From positions 1 through 12,804 of the forward strand of contig CALMIH010000098.1 of NCBI GenBank assembly GCA_937864085.1: a stretch of 12,804 nucleotides of DNA, given 5' to 3'. The position numbers were made by a program, and so were the translations under genes. Of this stretch, positions 1-6,558 are shown in pieces. The DNA is from an uncultured Chloroflexota bacterium. Its GTDB lineage: Bacteria; Chloroflexota; Limnocylindria; Limnocylindrales; Limnocylindraceae. How positions within the stretch are numbered: the first letter of the stretch is position 1; each line of letters starts with the position of its first letter. The notes below the pieces were generated by a model. That model worked only from the letters and a program-made list of their open reading frames with translations, was not told where the DNA came from and did no database searches.

Positions 1-1
1 C

Positions 2-187
2 TCACCAGCAACAGATATTGCATCAGCGCATGCGGCTGACGTGCGCTCCATCTTGATGTTGACGGGTGTGACCGCCAGCGCTGAGGGGCTCCTTGGCGCG
101 GAGCTGCCAACACGTGTTGCGCGCGACGCGGCCGAACTTGCCGCACTCCTTATCGAGTTTCGCAGCGCGAAGTTGCGCGCTAGCTAA
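2..187 (+). CDS. HAD-IIA family hydrolase, C-terminal end (partial)
   Basis: This is the last 61 codons of a gene that begins before the window; the open frame runs from base 2 to a TAA at 185-187. Visible residue 5 is the Asp of a TDI motif. It is followed by an alanine-rich helix, a VRSILMLTGVT strand and turn, a PTRVARD segment, and a closing AAELAALL helix. This order matches the C-terminus of HAD-IIA phosphatases (NagD, 4-nitrophenylphosphatase and phosphoglycolate phosphatase-like). In that family the TDI aspartate belongs to motif IV, which binds magnesium, and the LTGVT stretch follows it. The nucleophile and cap domain are out of view, so the substrate cannot be assigned. The gene ends head-on against the LysE-type gene, with an 8-bp overlap of the two 3' ends. 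The call rests on a short piece but the motif order is characteristic. Confidence 0.72.
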   Translation, partial: SPATDIASAHAADVRSILMLTGVTASAEGLLGAELPTRVARDAAELAALLIEFRSAKLRAS

Positions 188-818
188 CGATCCCCAGTGC
201 GCCGAGTGCGATGCGTGTGCCGAAGGTGATGATCAGCAGCTGGCCAACGAGTCGCGTAGCGGCAACGGCGCGTTCTGGGAGGAGTCGACCAGCGGCGGCG
301 CCGATCGCGCCGAGGAGCAACTGCCAGGAGAGGCTCGCGCCAGCGGCACCCGCCGTGAACGCAACCGCCTGGAGCGGATCACTCCCGAGCCCTGGAAGTC
401 CAACGGCGAGCGCAAGGAAGTAGAGCACCGTTGCGGGGTTCAGCGCGGTGAGGACGATGAAGCGCAGATAAAGTTGCCACGCTGAGCCGCGCACGCGCGG
501 GTCGTTGAGATTCGCAGTTGGAACGCCGCGGTGGATCCAGAGTGCGGTGAGTCCGCGTACGCCGATTGCGATCAGCACGCCGCCAGAGAGCACCTGCAGC
601 GGTACCAAGATGAGTGTGAGCGCTTGGCTCAACAGGCCGCCGATCACCAGCGCGCTCGTGCAGTAGCAGAGGTCAACGGTGGCAGCCCCCGCCCCTGCAG
701 CGAGCCCGCGGCGGAGTCCCCCCGCCATGCCGGTCTCAATGATCAGCACGGCGATCACACCCACGGGGACGGCGATCGCATAGCCTGCGAAGATACCTGC
801 GAGCAGTGCGCCACTCAT
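180..818 (-). CDS. LysE/RhtB-family amino-acid exporter
   Basis: A 212-residue, strongly hydrophobic protein with about six predicted membrane segments, near residues 5-27, 38-62, 66-92, 115-140, 148-174 and 187-207. Length and topology are those of the LysE/RhtB (LysE superfamily) exporters, which move amino acids or related small molecules out of the cytoplasm using the proton gradient. Supporting motifs are AVPVGV in the first segment, where many members carry a proline-glycine motif, the following GLRRGLAAGAGAATVD stretch, and LNPATVLYF in the fourth segment, where an NP pair is typical. The ATG at 816-818 is the only sensible start; the ATGATG just upstream is out of frame. No Shine-Dalgarno is seen, but TATGAT lies 6 nt upstream, which suggests a leaderless mRNA. 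The gene is divergent from the SDR-like gene (45 bp between starts). Substrate is unknown. Confidence 0.85.
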   Translation of the reverse strand: MSGALLAGIFAGYAIAVPVGVIAVLIIETGMAGGLRRGLAAGAGAATVDLCYCTSALVIGGLLSQALTLILVPLQVLSGGVLIAIGVRGLTALWIHRGVPTANLNDPRVRGSAWQLYLRFIVLTALNPATVLYFLALAVGLPGLGSDPLQAVAFTAGAAGASLSWQLLLGAIGAAAGRLLPERAVAATRLVGQLLIITFGTRIALGALGIVS

Positions 819-824
819 CGGCGC

Positions 825-830
825 ATCATA
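825..830 (-). promoter_or_regulatory. Leaderless -10 box of the LysE-type gene
   Basis: On the minus strand TATGAT (5 of 6 to TATAAT) lies exactly 6 nt before the ATG at 818, and no purine-rich ribosome binding site lies between. Transcription would start at or next to the A of the ATG. No good -35 is visible. The box sits in a 45-bp divergent gap that must also serve the rightward gene. Only position and match support the call. Confidence 0.5.
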
Positions 831-863
831 GAGGGGTCGAGCCGTAGCAGAGAGGGGTAACCA

Positions 864-1793
864 GTGGCACGAGTCTTCGTTACTGGCGGATCAGGGTTCG
901 TTGGGAGTCATGTGGTGCCCGCACTGATTGAGGCGGGGCATAGCGTGGTGGCACTCGTTCGAACTGCGAACGCTGCGACCGCGCTGCGCCAGCGCGTTGG
1001 CGTGAGCGAGGCGGGCCTCACCACGCGTATCGGCGATGTGACCGACCCATCAACGCTTGCCTCGGGACTCGCAGGGTGCCAGGCGGTCGTTCACCTTGTT
1101 GCGTTAGCGCGCGACTGGAACAACGGGAAGGATCTTGAGCGCGTCAACACGGGCGGCACCGTCAATCTTGTCGCCGCCGCAACGGCAGCTGGCGTGACAC
1201 GATTCATTCAACTCGGTGCACTCGGAGTAGAGGAGCGCGCCGATCTGCATTACGCCAACTCCAAGGCGCGCGCCGAACGCGCAGTGCGCGAATCGTCGCT
1301 CGACTGGACGATCTTGAAGCCGAGCCTCATCTGGGGGGAGCGCGACGGCTTCTTCAACATCGTTGCGGCACTCGTCAAGATCCCAGCACCTGTGGTCCCT
1401 GTTCCAGGGAACGGGAAGAGCCGCTTCCAGCCGATCTGGATCGGCGATGTTGCCCGCGCCATCGTGCAGGCCCTCGGCGATTCATCAACGGTGCGCCGCT
1501 CGTATGAACTCGGTGGCCCGCGCTACTGGACCTATACGGAGATCACCCAGGAGGTGGCACGTGCCCTTGGGAAGCGACGCGCCGTGGTGCCAATGCCAGT
1601 GCCGCTCATCTCGCTCGTTGCTGGCGCCTCGGAGTTGATTCGCCTCCCGTTCCCCGTCGCAACAGATCAGTTGCGACAGTTGGCGCTAGATAACATTGGG
1701 GCAACCGATGCGGTAGAACGCGAGTTCGGCTTCACCCCGCGCGACATGGGGGGTCGTCTCGGCTACCTGCGTCGCAAGGTCTCTGCGCAGTAG
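864..1793 (+). CDS. NAD(P)-binding SDR-like protein, NDUFA9/complex I-associated type
   Basis: A 309-residue Rossmann-fold protein of the NAD-dependent epimerase/dehydratase group, closest to the atypical SDR subfamily that includes the mitochondrial complex I subunit NDUFA9 and bacterial relatives. The glycine-rich cofactor loop TGGSGFVG is at residues 7-14. GDVTD at 57-61 fits the adenine-pocket aspartate, VVHLVA is at 75-80, and a YxxxK pair (Y130, K134, in YANSK) is in place. ILKPSLIWG near residue 150 is the usual substrate-domain entry. The GTG start at 864 is preceded by AGAGGGG (851-857) with a 6-nt spacer, and the cofactor loop begins at residue 7, so no longer start is needed. pepA follows 28 nt later, probably co-transcribed. 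In bacteria these proteins are often annotated as NADH dehydrogenase-like or nucleoside-sugar epimerases. The exact substrate, if any, cannot be read from sequence. Confidence 0.85.
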   Translation: MARVFVTGGSGFVGSHVVPALIEAGHSVVALVRTANAATALRQRVGVSEAGLTTRIGDVTDPSTLASGLAGCQAVVHLVALARDWNNGKDLERVNTGGTVNLVAAATAAGVTRFIQLGALGVEERADLHYANSKARAERAVRESSLDWTILKPSLIWGERDGFFNIVAALVKIPAPVVPVPGNGKSRFQPIWIGDVARAIVQALGDSSTVRRSYELGGPRYWTYTEITQEVARALGKRRAVVPMPVPLISLVAGASELIRLPFPVATDQLRQLALDNIGATDAVEREFGFTPRDMGGRLGYLRRKVSAQ

Positions 1794-1821
1794 CGCGGAG
1801 ACGAAGAGAGAGGGTGACGCG

Positions 1822-3438
1822 ATGCGTATTCAGGTCAGTGCCGGTGGCCTCGGTGGCGCCACTGCGAAGAGCGGCCTTCTCGCCATCCCACTCATTAACG
1901 GGAAGGGAAGCTCGGAGAAGGGAACTTCAGCGCACCTAAATGAGGTGGATCGCCGCAGCGGCGGTCAGCTCACCGCACTGCGCGCCGTTGGCGACGCCCC
2001 ATCAAAGCGCTTCTCCTTCTCAACGGCACCAGCAGGTAGCCTCCCCGCCGAGCAGCTCCTCTTCGCCGGACTCGGCAGCGCCGAGACGCTCGACCGCCAG
2101 GCGCTGCTCCGTTGGGCCGCGGCGGTGACGCGCAAGCTCGCCGGGCGCAATGTGCGACGCCTTGCCATTGACGCAACACCCATCGTTGCGGCGCTGAAGG
2201 GTGATGCGCCGGCGCTCTACGCCAACGGCGGTGCGTCATTCGGCGCAGGAATTGATGCGCGCAGCAAGGAGCGGCTCGACGCTGGCGTAGTCGCCGTTGA
2301 GTTGATTGTGCGCGGCGTGATTGAAGGCTCATTCCATGAAGGGCTCGACGGCAAGAGTCACGTGGAGTTGTTCCCTGCGCCACTCGAACTTCTTGAAATT
2401 CTTCTCCCATCGAGTTGTGATCTGAGTGCTGCAAAGGCTGCGGTCCGTCGTTCAGAGATCATCGCGGACGGCACCGTGCGCACCAAGCGTTGGTCGAATC
2501 GTCCGGCGAATGAGATGCCGCCACTCGGCATTGCGGAGGAGGCGCGCGATCGCGCCCGCGCCGTTGGGCTCCGCGCGCGCATCATCGGCGTCAAGGAGCT
2601 GGAGCGCATGGGGGCGGGGATGCTCCTTGCCGTTGGTCGCGGATCAGATAATCCGCCGTGCATGGTGGTCCTCTCTAGCGGCGCGCCGCGCAGCAAGGAT
2701 CCACTTGGTCGCCGACTCGCGATGGTGGGGAAGGGCGTCTGCTTCGACACTGGTGGCATTTCCATTAAGCCTGCCGACGGCATGGAAGAGATGAAGATGG
2801 ATAAGAACGGCGCCATTGCGGTGATTGAGGCTGCGGCCACGGTGGCGCAGCTTGATCCCGGTCGCGTGATTCACGCCGTTGCGGCCTGCGTTGAGAACAT
2901 GCCGTCGGGCCACGCAACGCGACCGGGCGACGTGGTGACCGCGCTGAACGGGAAGCGCGTGGAGATCACCAACACCGACGCAGAGGGGAGGCTGATCCTC
3001 GGTGACGCACTCCACTTTGCTGAGCGCGACCTTGGCGCAACGCACCTTATTGACGTTGCAACGCTGACCGGCATCGTCAACTCAACGTTCGGTGGTGAGG
3101 TGGCGGGTAGTTGCGGCACGGATCCAGACTTCCTCGCTGAGACGCACCTTGCGGCACGCCGGGCGGGAGAGGTCTACTGGCCGTATCCACTCGCCGACGC
3201 CTATATGAAGAACATGGACAGCTGGGCGGGCGACTTCCAGAACTCGGGGACACGCGAGGCGATGCTGATCCGTAGCGGCCTCTTCCTGCGCGAATTCACC
3301 ACGGTCCCGTGGGTGCACCTTGATATTGCAGGGACCGCGTATCGACGCGCCAACGCACCGTGGGCTGGTCGCGGCTCAACTGGAGCGGCGCACTCCACGC
3401 TCGTGGAGCTCGCCATGGGTGGTGGCGTCCGTCGCTGA
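1822..3438 (+). CDS. pepA: Leucyl aminopeptidase (peptidase family M17)
   Basis: A 538-residue cytosolic aminopeptidase, of usual or slightly long length, that removes N-terminal residues from peptides with a two-metal centre and normally forms a hexamer. The N-terminal macro-like domain occupies about residues 1-190 and the catalytic domain the rest. Expected metal ligands are present: K304 and D309 in the KGVCFDTGG segment, D327 in MKMDKNGA, and D386 and E388 in the family signature NTDAEGRL (384-391). The catalytic lysine is K316 (SIKPA) and the catalytic arginine is R390. The residues after D327 are K-N-G, where many homologues have a Met and a small residue before the Gly; this does not touch a ligand. 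The ATG at 1822 is preceded by AGAGGG with a 7-nt spacer. The gene lies 28 nt after the SDR-like gene and 37 nt before the M23 gene. Assignment is secure; peptide preference is not. Confidence 0.96.
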   Translation: MRIQVSAGGLGGATAKSGLLAIPLINGKGSSEKGTSAHLNEVDRRSGGQLTALRAVGDAPSKRFSFSTAPAGSLPAEQLLFAGLGSAETLDRQALLRWAAAVTRKLAGRNVRRLAIDATPIVAALKGDAPALYANGGASFGAGIDARSKERLDAGVVAVELIVRGVIEGSFHEGLDGKSHVELFPAPLELLEILLPSSCDLSAAKAAVRRSEIIADGTVRTKRWSNRPANEMPPLGIAEEARDRARAVGLRARIIGVKELERMGAGMLLAVGRGSDNPPCMVVLSSGAPRSKDPLGRRLAMVGKGVCFDTGGISIKPADGMEEMKMDKNGAIAVIEAAATVAQLDPGRVIHAVAACVENMPSGHATRPGDVVTALNGKRVEITNTDAEGRLILGDALHFAERDLGATHLIDVATLTGIVNSTFGGEVAGSCGTDPDFLAETHLAARRAGEVYWPYPLADAYMKNMDSWAGDFQNSGTREAMLIRSGLFLREFTTVPWVHLDIAGTAYRRANAPWAGRGSTGAAHSTLVELAMGGGVRR

Positions 3439-3441
3439 GGC

Positions 3442-3450
3442 TGATACGCT
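3442..3450 (+). promoter_or_regulatory. Possible extended -10 promoter for the M23 gene
   Basis: TGATACGCT reads as an extended -10 (TGn followed by TAnnnT). It would start transcription near 3457 and leave a leader of about 19 nt that carries the AGGAGG ribosome binding site. It resembles the boxes before the YbjN-like gene and pncB. No -35 is recognised. The same bases also take part in a small inverted repeat, so the two readings compete. Confidence 0.35.
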
Positions 3451-3464
3451 GCCTATCAGAGGAT

Positions 3465-3470
3465 AGGAGG
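3465..3470 (+). promoter_or_regulatory. Shine-Dalgarno of the M23 gene
   Basis: AGGAGG ends 5 nt before the ATG at 3476 and is the strongest ribosome binding site in the window. It fixes the start of the secreted M23 protein. Its first three bases form the 3' arm of a CCTATC-AGAG-GATAGG hairpin (3452-3467), which could partly hide it in a longer transcript. Confidence 0.8.
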
Positions 3471-3475
3471 CAGCG

Positions 3476-4924
3476 ATGGTAGCCCGCACTGCTCCGAACC
3501 GAATACTGTCGACGTGGCGCGCGCGCCTTGCTGCGCTGCTCGTTGCCCCACTCTTGATTGTTGGACTCGGCCTCAGCCAGGTTGCCCCCGCTCGTGCCGA
3601 TCAACTCGATGACGCGCTGGCGCGCCAGAAGGAGCTCGCAGCGCAGCTCGCCGCGCAGCAGGCGGCGCTCAATGCACTGATTAACCAGCAGAAGGAGCTC
3701 GCCGCGCAGCTGAAGGCGACCACCGCAGCACTCGCGAAGAACACCGCCTCACTCGCCAATATCATCACCGAGGTTGCACGCCTCAGCGTCGTTGTTGAAA
3801 AGGCGAAGGCCGAACTCGTGAAGCTTGAGGCAGAGGTTGAACGTCTCGACGCGGAGATCTCGCGACTCGTGCGACAACAGGAGGAGAAGGCGCGCGACCT
3901 CGCGGCGCGGCAGGCGATCCTCTCCGCGCGCATCCGTGAGGCCTATATCGCCGATCAGACACCGCCACTCTGGACCCTCCTCTCCAGCCAGAGCTTTACT
4001 GACCTGCTGATTGATCTTGCGGGCTTCTCTGCACTCGGCAAGGCTGACGTCTCTCTCGCCGAAGGGATCAGTCGTGACGCCGCTCGCCTCGCCGCAATTG
4101 AAGAGCAGGTGCGTCAGAACCGTGCGGAGACGGAAAAGTTTCGCCGCGCCGCCGCAAAGCAGAAGGCGGCACTTGATGCACAGGTGAAGCTGCTTGAAGC
4201 GGCGAAGGTGCGCCTCGCACAGGCGATTGCCGCACAGAAGAAGGCGATCAGCGCGCAGCAGGCGGCGATGGACCGCGTCCTCAACGACAAGGCGAAGCTT
4301 GCCGCCGCCGTTGCTGCGCTCAAGGCGGAAGAGGCGCAGGTGAAATCCATTGTTGATCGTCTGTTGAAGCAGCAGTTCGGGTCGTCGCTGCCGATCCTTT
4401 ATCAGGGAGGCTGGACCTGGCCGGTCGCACGCACCGCAGCGGGATTTGTTCAGTCAGGGAACGGCTATCGTCCGTATATTTCGCAAAAGTTTGGTTGCGT
4501 CAGCTGGAAGATCTATCCGCGCAACCCAGACTGCCCATCAGGGGCTCCGTACTTTCACAACGGTGTTGATATTTCGGCGCCAGCAGGGACGCCAATTTAT
4601 GCCGCAGCAACGGGGAAGGTGATGATTGCTGGCACCTGTTCGTACTGCGTGGTCTGGAGGGGGATGCGCCCGCTCGCCTGGGTCTGGATTGCGCACAGCA
4701 AGTCAATGGTGAGCATCTACGGGCATATTGGTGACGGCTCTCGTACGAGCGAGCCACGCTGGCGCGTGAAGGCGGGTGACTTCGTCTCTGCTGGGCAGCT
4801 GATCGCCTTTGTCGGATCAACCGGCAATGTCACGGGCCCACACCTTCATCTCTCGCTGCTCTCTGGTGGAAAGTACGTCTGCATTCAGCAGTACCTCCCC
4901 GCCGGATCCTGCCCAGCGAACTGA
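3476..4924 (+). CDS. Secreted coiled-coil M23 metallopeptidase (EnvC/NlpD-like peptidoglycan hydrolase or activator)
   Basis: A 482-residue exported protein. A signal peptide covers residues 1-41: basic start, hydrophobic core 18-33, and an ARA cleavage site before D42. A long alanine/glutamine/lysine-rich coiled coil follows, about 42-155 and 190-300, broken near 156-190. A C-terminal LytM/M23 domain covers about 312-482. The zinc ligands H361 and D365 (HNGVD) and H458 are present. The second catalytic set, H417 (YGH) and H456 of HLH, is also intact, so unlike EnvC or NlpD, whose LytM domains are degenerate, this one should be able to cut peptidoglycan cross-links itself. Six cysteines (341, 353, 388, 391, 469, 479) all fall in the exported catalytic domain and could form disulfides. 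The architecture is that of cell-division or wall-remodelling hydrolases in which the coiled coil restrains the enzyme. The neighbouring cytosolic peptidases do not reveal a partner. Confidence 0.9.
   Translation: MVARTAPNRILSTWRARLAALLVAPLLIVGLGLSQVAPARADQLDDALARQKELAAQLAAQQAALNALINQQKELAAQLKATTAALAKNTASLANIITEVARLSVVVEKAKAELVKLEAEVERLDAEISRLVRQQEEKARDLAARQAILSARIREAYIADQTPPLWTLLSSQSFTDLLIDLAGFSALGKADVSLAEGISRDAARLAAIEEQVRQNRAETEKFRRAAAKQKAALDAQVKLLEAAKVRLAQAIAAQKKAISAQQAAMDRVLNDKAKLAAAVAALKAEEAQVKSIVDRLLKQQFGSSLPILYQGGWTWPVARTAAGFVQSGNGYRPYISQKFGCVSWKIYPRNPDCPSGAPYFHNGVDISAPAGTPIYAAATGKVMIAGTCSYCVVWRGMRPLAWVWIAHSKSMVSIYGHIGDGSRTSEPRWRVKAGDFVSAGQLIAFVGSTGNVTGPHLHLSLLSGGKYVCIQQYLPAGSCPAN
3626..3712 (+). 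repeat. 63-bp-period repeat encoding a duplicated three-heptad coiled-coil unit
   Basis: Two copies of a 24-nt block starting CAGAAGGAGCTCGC (3626-3649 and 3689-3712) are offset by exactly 63 bp, that is 21 residues or three heptads. Both encode QKELAAQL. The spacing keeps the heptad register, which fits a local duplication that lengthened the coiled coil of the M23 protein. Codon bias in an alanine-rich coil could add to the nucleotide similarity. Confidence 0.6.
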
Positions 4925-4932
4925 CGCGCTGC

Positions 4933-4938
4933 GATACT
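4933..4938 (+). promoter_or_regulatory. Leaderless extended -10 box of the YbjN-like gene
   Basis: GATACT, preceded by TGC to give an extended -10, ends 5 nt before the ATG at 4944, and no ribosome binding site is present. The box lies within a short direct repeat, TGCGA-TAC-TGCGA (4930-4942). The gap after the M23 stop is only 19 nt, so this promoter would sit almost directly on the end of the previous gene. It has four of six matches to TATAAT and no clear -35. Confidence 0.42.
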
Positions 4939-4943
4939 GCGAC

Positions 4944-5447
4944 ATGCTGAACCCGTCGGAAATCCCCACGCTTCTGGCCTCGCTCGGTATTGTCACCTCT
5001 CCACCGCATCAGCGAGACGATGCAACCGTCTGGGATCTTGAGCTTGACGGAGCGAAGCGACGAGGCCTTCGTGTCACCCTCATCAATGACGCCCGAAAAG
5101 GGGGCGCACTGCTGATCTGGGCGCACCTTGCGCCACCACTCGGTGACGGACTGCGCAAGGCGTATCGGCAGCTGCTTGAGTGGAGCGATCGATTCACCTT
5201 TGCGAAGTTCTCTATTGCCGCCGATGGACGGCCGACGCTGAGCGTTGAGCTTCGTGCTGAGGAGGCGACGGGCGCACAGCTCGTTGAAGGGCTTGCGCGC
5301 GTGGTCCTGATCGCCGATGCAATCGTGGCCGAGACCGCTGAGTGGATCTGGATCGGCGGAAAGATCCCGCCCGACCCTGGCACCGCGCGCCGCAACGGTG
5401 CACTGCTCGCAGCCGCTGGCGATCTGGCAGAGCGACTCGAGGGGTAG
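4944..5447 (+). CDS. YbjN-domain-like small protein, function unknown
   Basis: A 167-residue protein with no signal peptide or membrane segment. I chose the ATG at 4944 because the longer frame from 4809 would overlap the M23 gene by 116 bp, and because a -10-like box sits 5 nt before this ATG. The fold pattern is an N-terminal helix, a beta-rich region (VWDLELDG, GLRVTLIND, GALLIWAHLAP at about 29-64), a helix (70-82), two strands (FTFAKFSI, PTLSVELRA) and a helix with VVLIADAIV (119-128). It ends with WIWIGG and an Ala/Leu-rich tail. This order resembles the YbjN / type-III-chaperone-like family, small alpha/beta proteins of unclear role that are common in Actinomycetota and Chloroflexota. 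No catalytic motif is visible. It lies between the M23 hydrolase and pncB, and its separate promoter-like box gives no firm link to either. The family call is tentative. Confidence 0.6.
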   Translation: MLNPSEIPTLLASLGIVTSPPHQRDDATVWDLELDGAKRRGLRVTLINDARKGGALLIWAHLAPPLGDGLRKAYRQLLEWSDRFTFAKFSIAADGRPTLSVELRAEEATGAQLVEGLARVVLIADAIVAETAEWIWIGGKIPPDPGTARRNGALLAAAGDLAERLEG

Positions 5448-5452
5448 CGCAC

Positions 5453-5467
5453 CCCGCCTCAAGCGGG
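5453..5467 (+). terminator. Small GC-rich hairpin after the YbjN-like gene
   Basis: CCCGC (5453-5457) and GCGGG (5463-5467) pair around a CTCAA loop, 6 nt after the TAG at 5445-5447. No run of T follows, so this is at best a weak or Rho-assisted terminator. Its place between a stop codon and the next promoter-like box fits a transcription-unit boundary. Confidence 0.3.
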
Positions 5468-5481
5468 TGGAGGGCGACGGC

Positions 5482-5487
5482 TACACT
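5482..5487 (+). promoter_or_regulatory. Leaderless -10 box of pncB
   Basis: TACACT (fits TAnnnT) ends 6 nt before the ATG at 5494, and no Shine-Dalgarno lies between. This position favours transcription starting at the start codon itself and supports 5494 over upstream in-frame starts. No -35 match is seen about 17 bp upstream. Confidence 0.48.
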
Positions 5488-5493
5488 TGCCGC

Positions 5494-6558
5494 ATGCCTG
5501 AACTTGATCGCCCCACGCGACCCGTCCCAGGGCCACTGCCAGCAACGCTGAGTGGCGTCAACGCCGACGTCTACTTCCTCCGGACGCAGGCGGTCCTAAA
5601 ACACGACGGCAGAAATCCGATCGTGACGATGGAGGTCTTCTGCCGCAAGGAGGGGGCCACCCTCTGCGGGATTGATGAGGCTAAAGCGCTCCTCGCCGTG
5701 GCGCTCAAGGACGACGCAGCGGCTGGCCGCGCGACGGTCTGGGGGCTGCGCGATGGCGACACGATCGCGGCAAAAGAGATCGTTCTCCGCATTCGCGCGC
5801 CGTATCTCAGCTTCGCTCACTTGGAGACCGCCTACCTTGGCGCCATGGCGCACGGCACCGGCTGGGCGACCGCCGCGCGCGCCATCGTTGATGCGGCGGC
5901 ACCAACACGGGTGATCGCCTTCGGCGCGCGCCACGTGCATCCAAACGTTGCGGATCGGCTCGATCACGCGGCGCTGATTGGCGGTGCCCTCGGCGCATCC
6001 ACCACAGCAGGGAGCGCGCGCCACCAGATCGCTCCCGTGGGAACCATGCCGCACTCGCTCGTCCTGATATATGGCGATACGGTGGAGGCGGCGCTCGCCT
6101 TCGATCGCACCATGGACCCTGAGGTGCCACGCATCGTCTTAATTGACACCTTCCGCGACGAGGCAGAGGAGGCGACGCGCGTTGCAACGGCGCTCGGTGA
6201 TCGACTCGGCGGTGTGCGACTTGATCGCGCCAGTGAACTGGGCGGCGTCACACCTGAACTCGTCGCTGAGGTGCGCGCCGCGCTCAATGCTGCCGGTGCA
6301 CTGCAGGCGAAGATCGTCATCTCCGGTGGGCTCACCGTGGAGCGCATCGCGCAGTTCAAGGCGGCGAAATCTCCGGTTGACACCTACGCAGTGGGGAGTG
6401 CAATCTCTGGCACTCGACCGATCGACTTCACCGCGGATATTCATGAGATTGATGGGAGGCCGATCGGCAAACGCGGGCGCAGTGGTGCCCTCACCGATGC
6501 GCCACGCCTGCGCGAGGTGGACCTTGCCGCTTGGCGAGATGCGGCGCTGAAGGGATAG
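5494..6558 (+). CDS. pncB: Nicotinate phosphoribosyltransferase, short archaeal-like form
   Basis: A 354-residue enzyme that makes nicotinate mononucleotide from nicotinate and PRPP in NAD salvage (Preiss-Handler pathway), in the cytosol. Signposts are NADVYFLRTQAVL near residue 23, FGARHVHP (143-150), GTMPHS with H187 (183-188), IDTFRDE (217-223), ISGGLT (276-281) and VGSAIS (300-305). The last two are the phosphate-binding loops of the type II PRTase barrel. The short length and the opening resemble the Thermoplasma-type enzymes rather than the longer enterobacterial PncB. I set the start at the ATG at 5494: the 59 extra codons from 5317 lie inside the YbjN-like gene, and a leaderless -10 box fits this ATG. 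The stop overlaps the pepN ribosome binding site, so pncB and pepN are probably co-transcribed. Confidence 0.92.
   Translation: MPELDRPTRPVPGPLPATLSGVNADVYFLRTQAVLKHDGRNPIVTMEVFCRKEGATLCGIDEAKALLAVALKDDAAAGRATVWGLRDGDTIAAKEIVLRIRAPYLSFAHLETAYLGAMAHGTGWATAARAIVDAAAPTRVIAFGARHVHPNVADRLDHAALIGGALGASTTAGSARHQIAPVGTMPHSLVLIYGDTVEAALAFDRTMDPEVPRIVLIDTFRDEAEEATRVATALGDRLGGVRLDRASELGGVTPELVAEVRAALNAAGALQAKIVISGGLTVERIAQFKAAKSPVDTYAVGSAISGTRPIDFTADIHEIDGRPIGKRGRSGALTDAPRLREVDLAAWRDAALKG

Noticed and set aside
93..485. 130-codon plus-strand frame over the HAD and LysE-type genes
   Set aside because: Arg/Glu-rich composition with no domain, antisense to membrane segments of the LysE-type protein, and out of frame with the HAD end.
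531..860. 109-codon plus-strand frame opposite the start of the LysE-type gene
   Set aside because: Low-complexity shadow of a hydrophobic coding region; it has no ribosome binding site and no recognisable family.
4809..4943. 45-codon upstream extension of the YbjN-like gene
   Set aside because: It overlaps the conserved HLH end of the M23 domain in another frame. The ATG at 4944 has its own promoter-like box.
5317..5493. 59-codon upstream extension of pncB
   Set aside because: The extension lies inside the YbjN-like gene in another frame and has no homology-like sequence. The start at 5494 has a fitting -10 box.
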